Shown: in pieces, positions 40,812-40,883 of the stretch
How the letters are laid out: each line of letters begins with the position of its first letter
How positions within the stretch are numbered: the first letter of the stretch is position 1
Assembly: GCF_040151475.1 (NCBI RefSeq)
Contig: NZ_JBDKWG010000082.1
Location: 1-40,883, forward strand
Direction of reading: 5' to 3'
DNA length: 40,883 nucleotides
DNA from: CAXBNB01 sp040151475
GTDB lineage: Bacteria; Bacteroidota; Bacteroidia; Cytophagales; Cyclobacteriaceae
Made by a program: the position numbers and the translations under genes
Notes under the pieces: generated by a model
Database searches by the model: none
Told to the model about the DNA's origin: nothing
Seen by the model: only the letters and a program-made list of their open reading frames with translations

Positions 40812-40883
40812 AACGAACCGTAGTTGGTATTTGGCAGATAGTCTTATGGGTTTTTCGGTCTGTGGATTTGGTTGACCTGTAGA
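40781..40883. other. Unassigned segment beyond the NSS break
   Basis: This last hundred bases, more GC-rich than the neighbours, shows no recognisable gene on either strand and does not continue the transporter. It presumably belongs to whatever element interrupted it. Confidence 0.4.

Overview
The window reads as chromosomal DNA of an AT-rich Bacteroidota bacterium, most likely of the Cytophagales type. The evidence is a type IX secretion (T9SS) sorting domain on a giant subtilisin, DUF1573, DUF2911 and DUF3822 proteins, a YfiR-type sensor operon, the gene order miaB - sigma-54 regulator - lptE - TPR protein - secG - groES - groEL, and several intergenic matches to the Bacteroidota -7 promoter element TAnnTTTG. 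No complete RNA gene and no CRISPR array was found.

Left edge (1-2178) is the accessory part. The tail of an IS3-family transposase (2-109) runs into the 3' end of a two-gene CBASS anti-phage operon on the minus strand: a Cap15-like two-TM beta-barrel effector (1109-1726), then a CD-NTase cyclic-nucleotide synthase (106-1107). The insertion sequence appears to supply the last ten codons and the stop of the synthase. Behind the operon lie an intrinsic terminator and a 28-bp fragment that is exactly the T-arm, acceptor strand and CCA of a tRNA or tmRNA gene, a typical footprint of an integration site.

Region 2179-16686 is mixed. It holds an amidohydrolase and a DUF2911 protein, an unusual zinc-ribbon SDR with an AraC regulator, an LtaS-like phosphoglycerol transferase, a secreted unknown, an ABC-F ATPase, a YfiR / CHASE8-type histidine kinase / response regulator operon with a new 66-aa leader ORF, and a flavin-like oxidase plus OsmC pair divergent from a MocR regulator.

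Region 16690-31174 carries coaD with DUF3822 and an unknown gene, a Nudix hydrolase, a RecD-like helicase, a DUF1573 protein, a PIG-L deacetylase / 39-aa membrane peptide / sodium-solute symporter operon, a lipoprotein of unknown function, and a T9SS-secreted subtilisin of about 1,400 residues.

Region 31305-39177 is housekeeping: tRNA thiomethylation (miaB), LPS assembly (lptE), secretion (secG) and chaperonins (groES-groEL), followed by a VapBC toxin-antitoxin pair whose promoter sits inside a double palindrome. The right end (39180-40883) holds a MazG-like pyrophosphohydrolase and an NSS transporter with its tiny 33-aa partner. The transporter is broken off at a 19-bp tandem repeat and a bulged hairpin of unknown origin. 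Both window edges therefore lie in repeat-like DNA.

The most interesting pieces are the IS-trimmed CBASS operon beside a tRNA-end remnant, the hairpin-bearing repeat that interrupts the transporter, the VapBC operator, and several very small genes.
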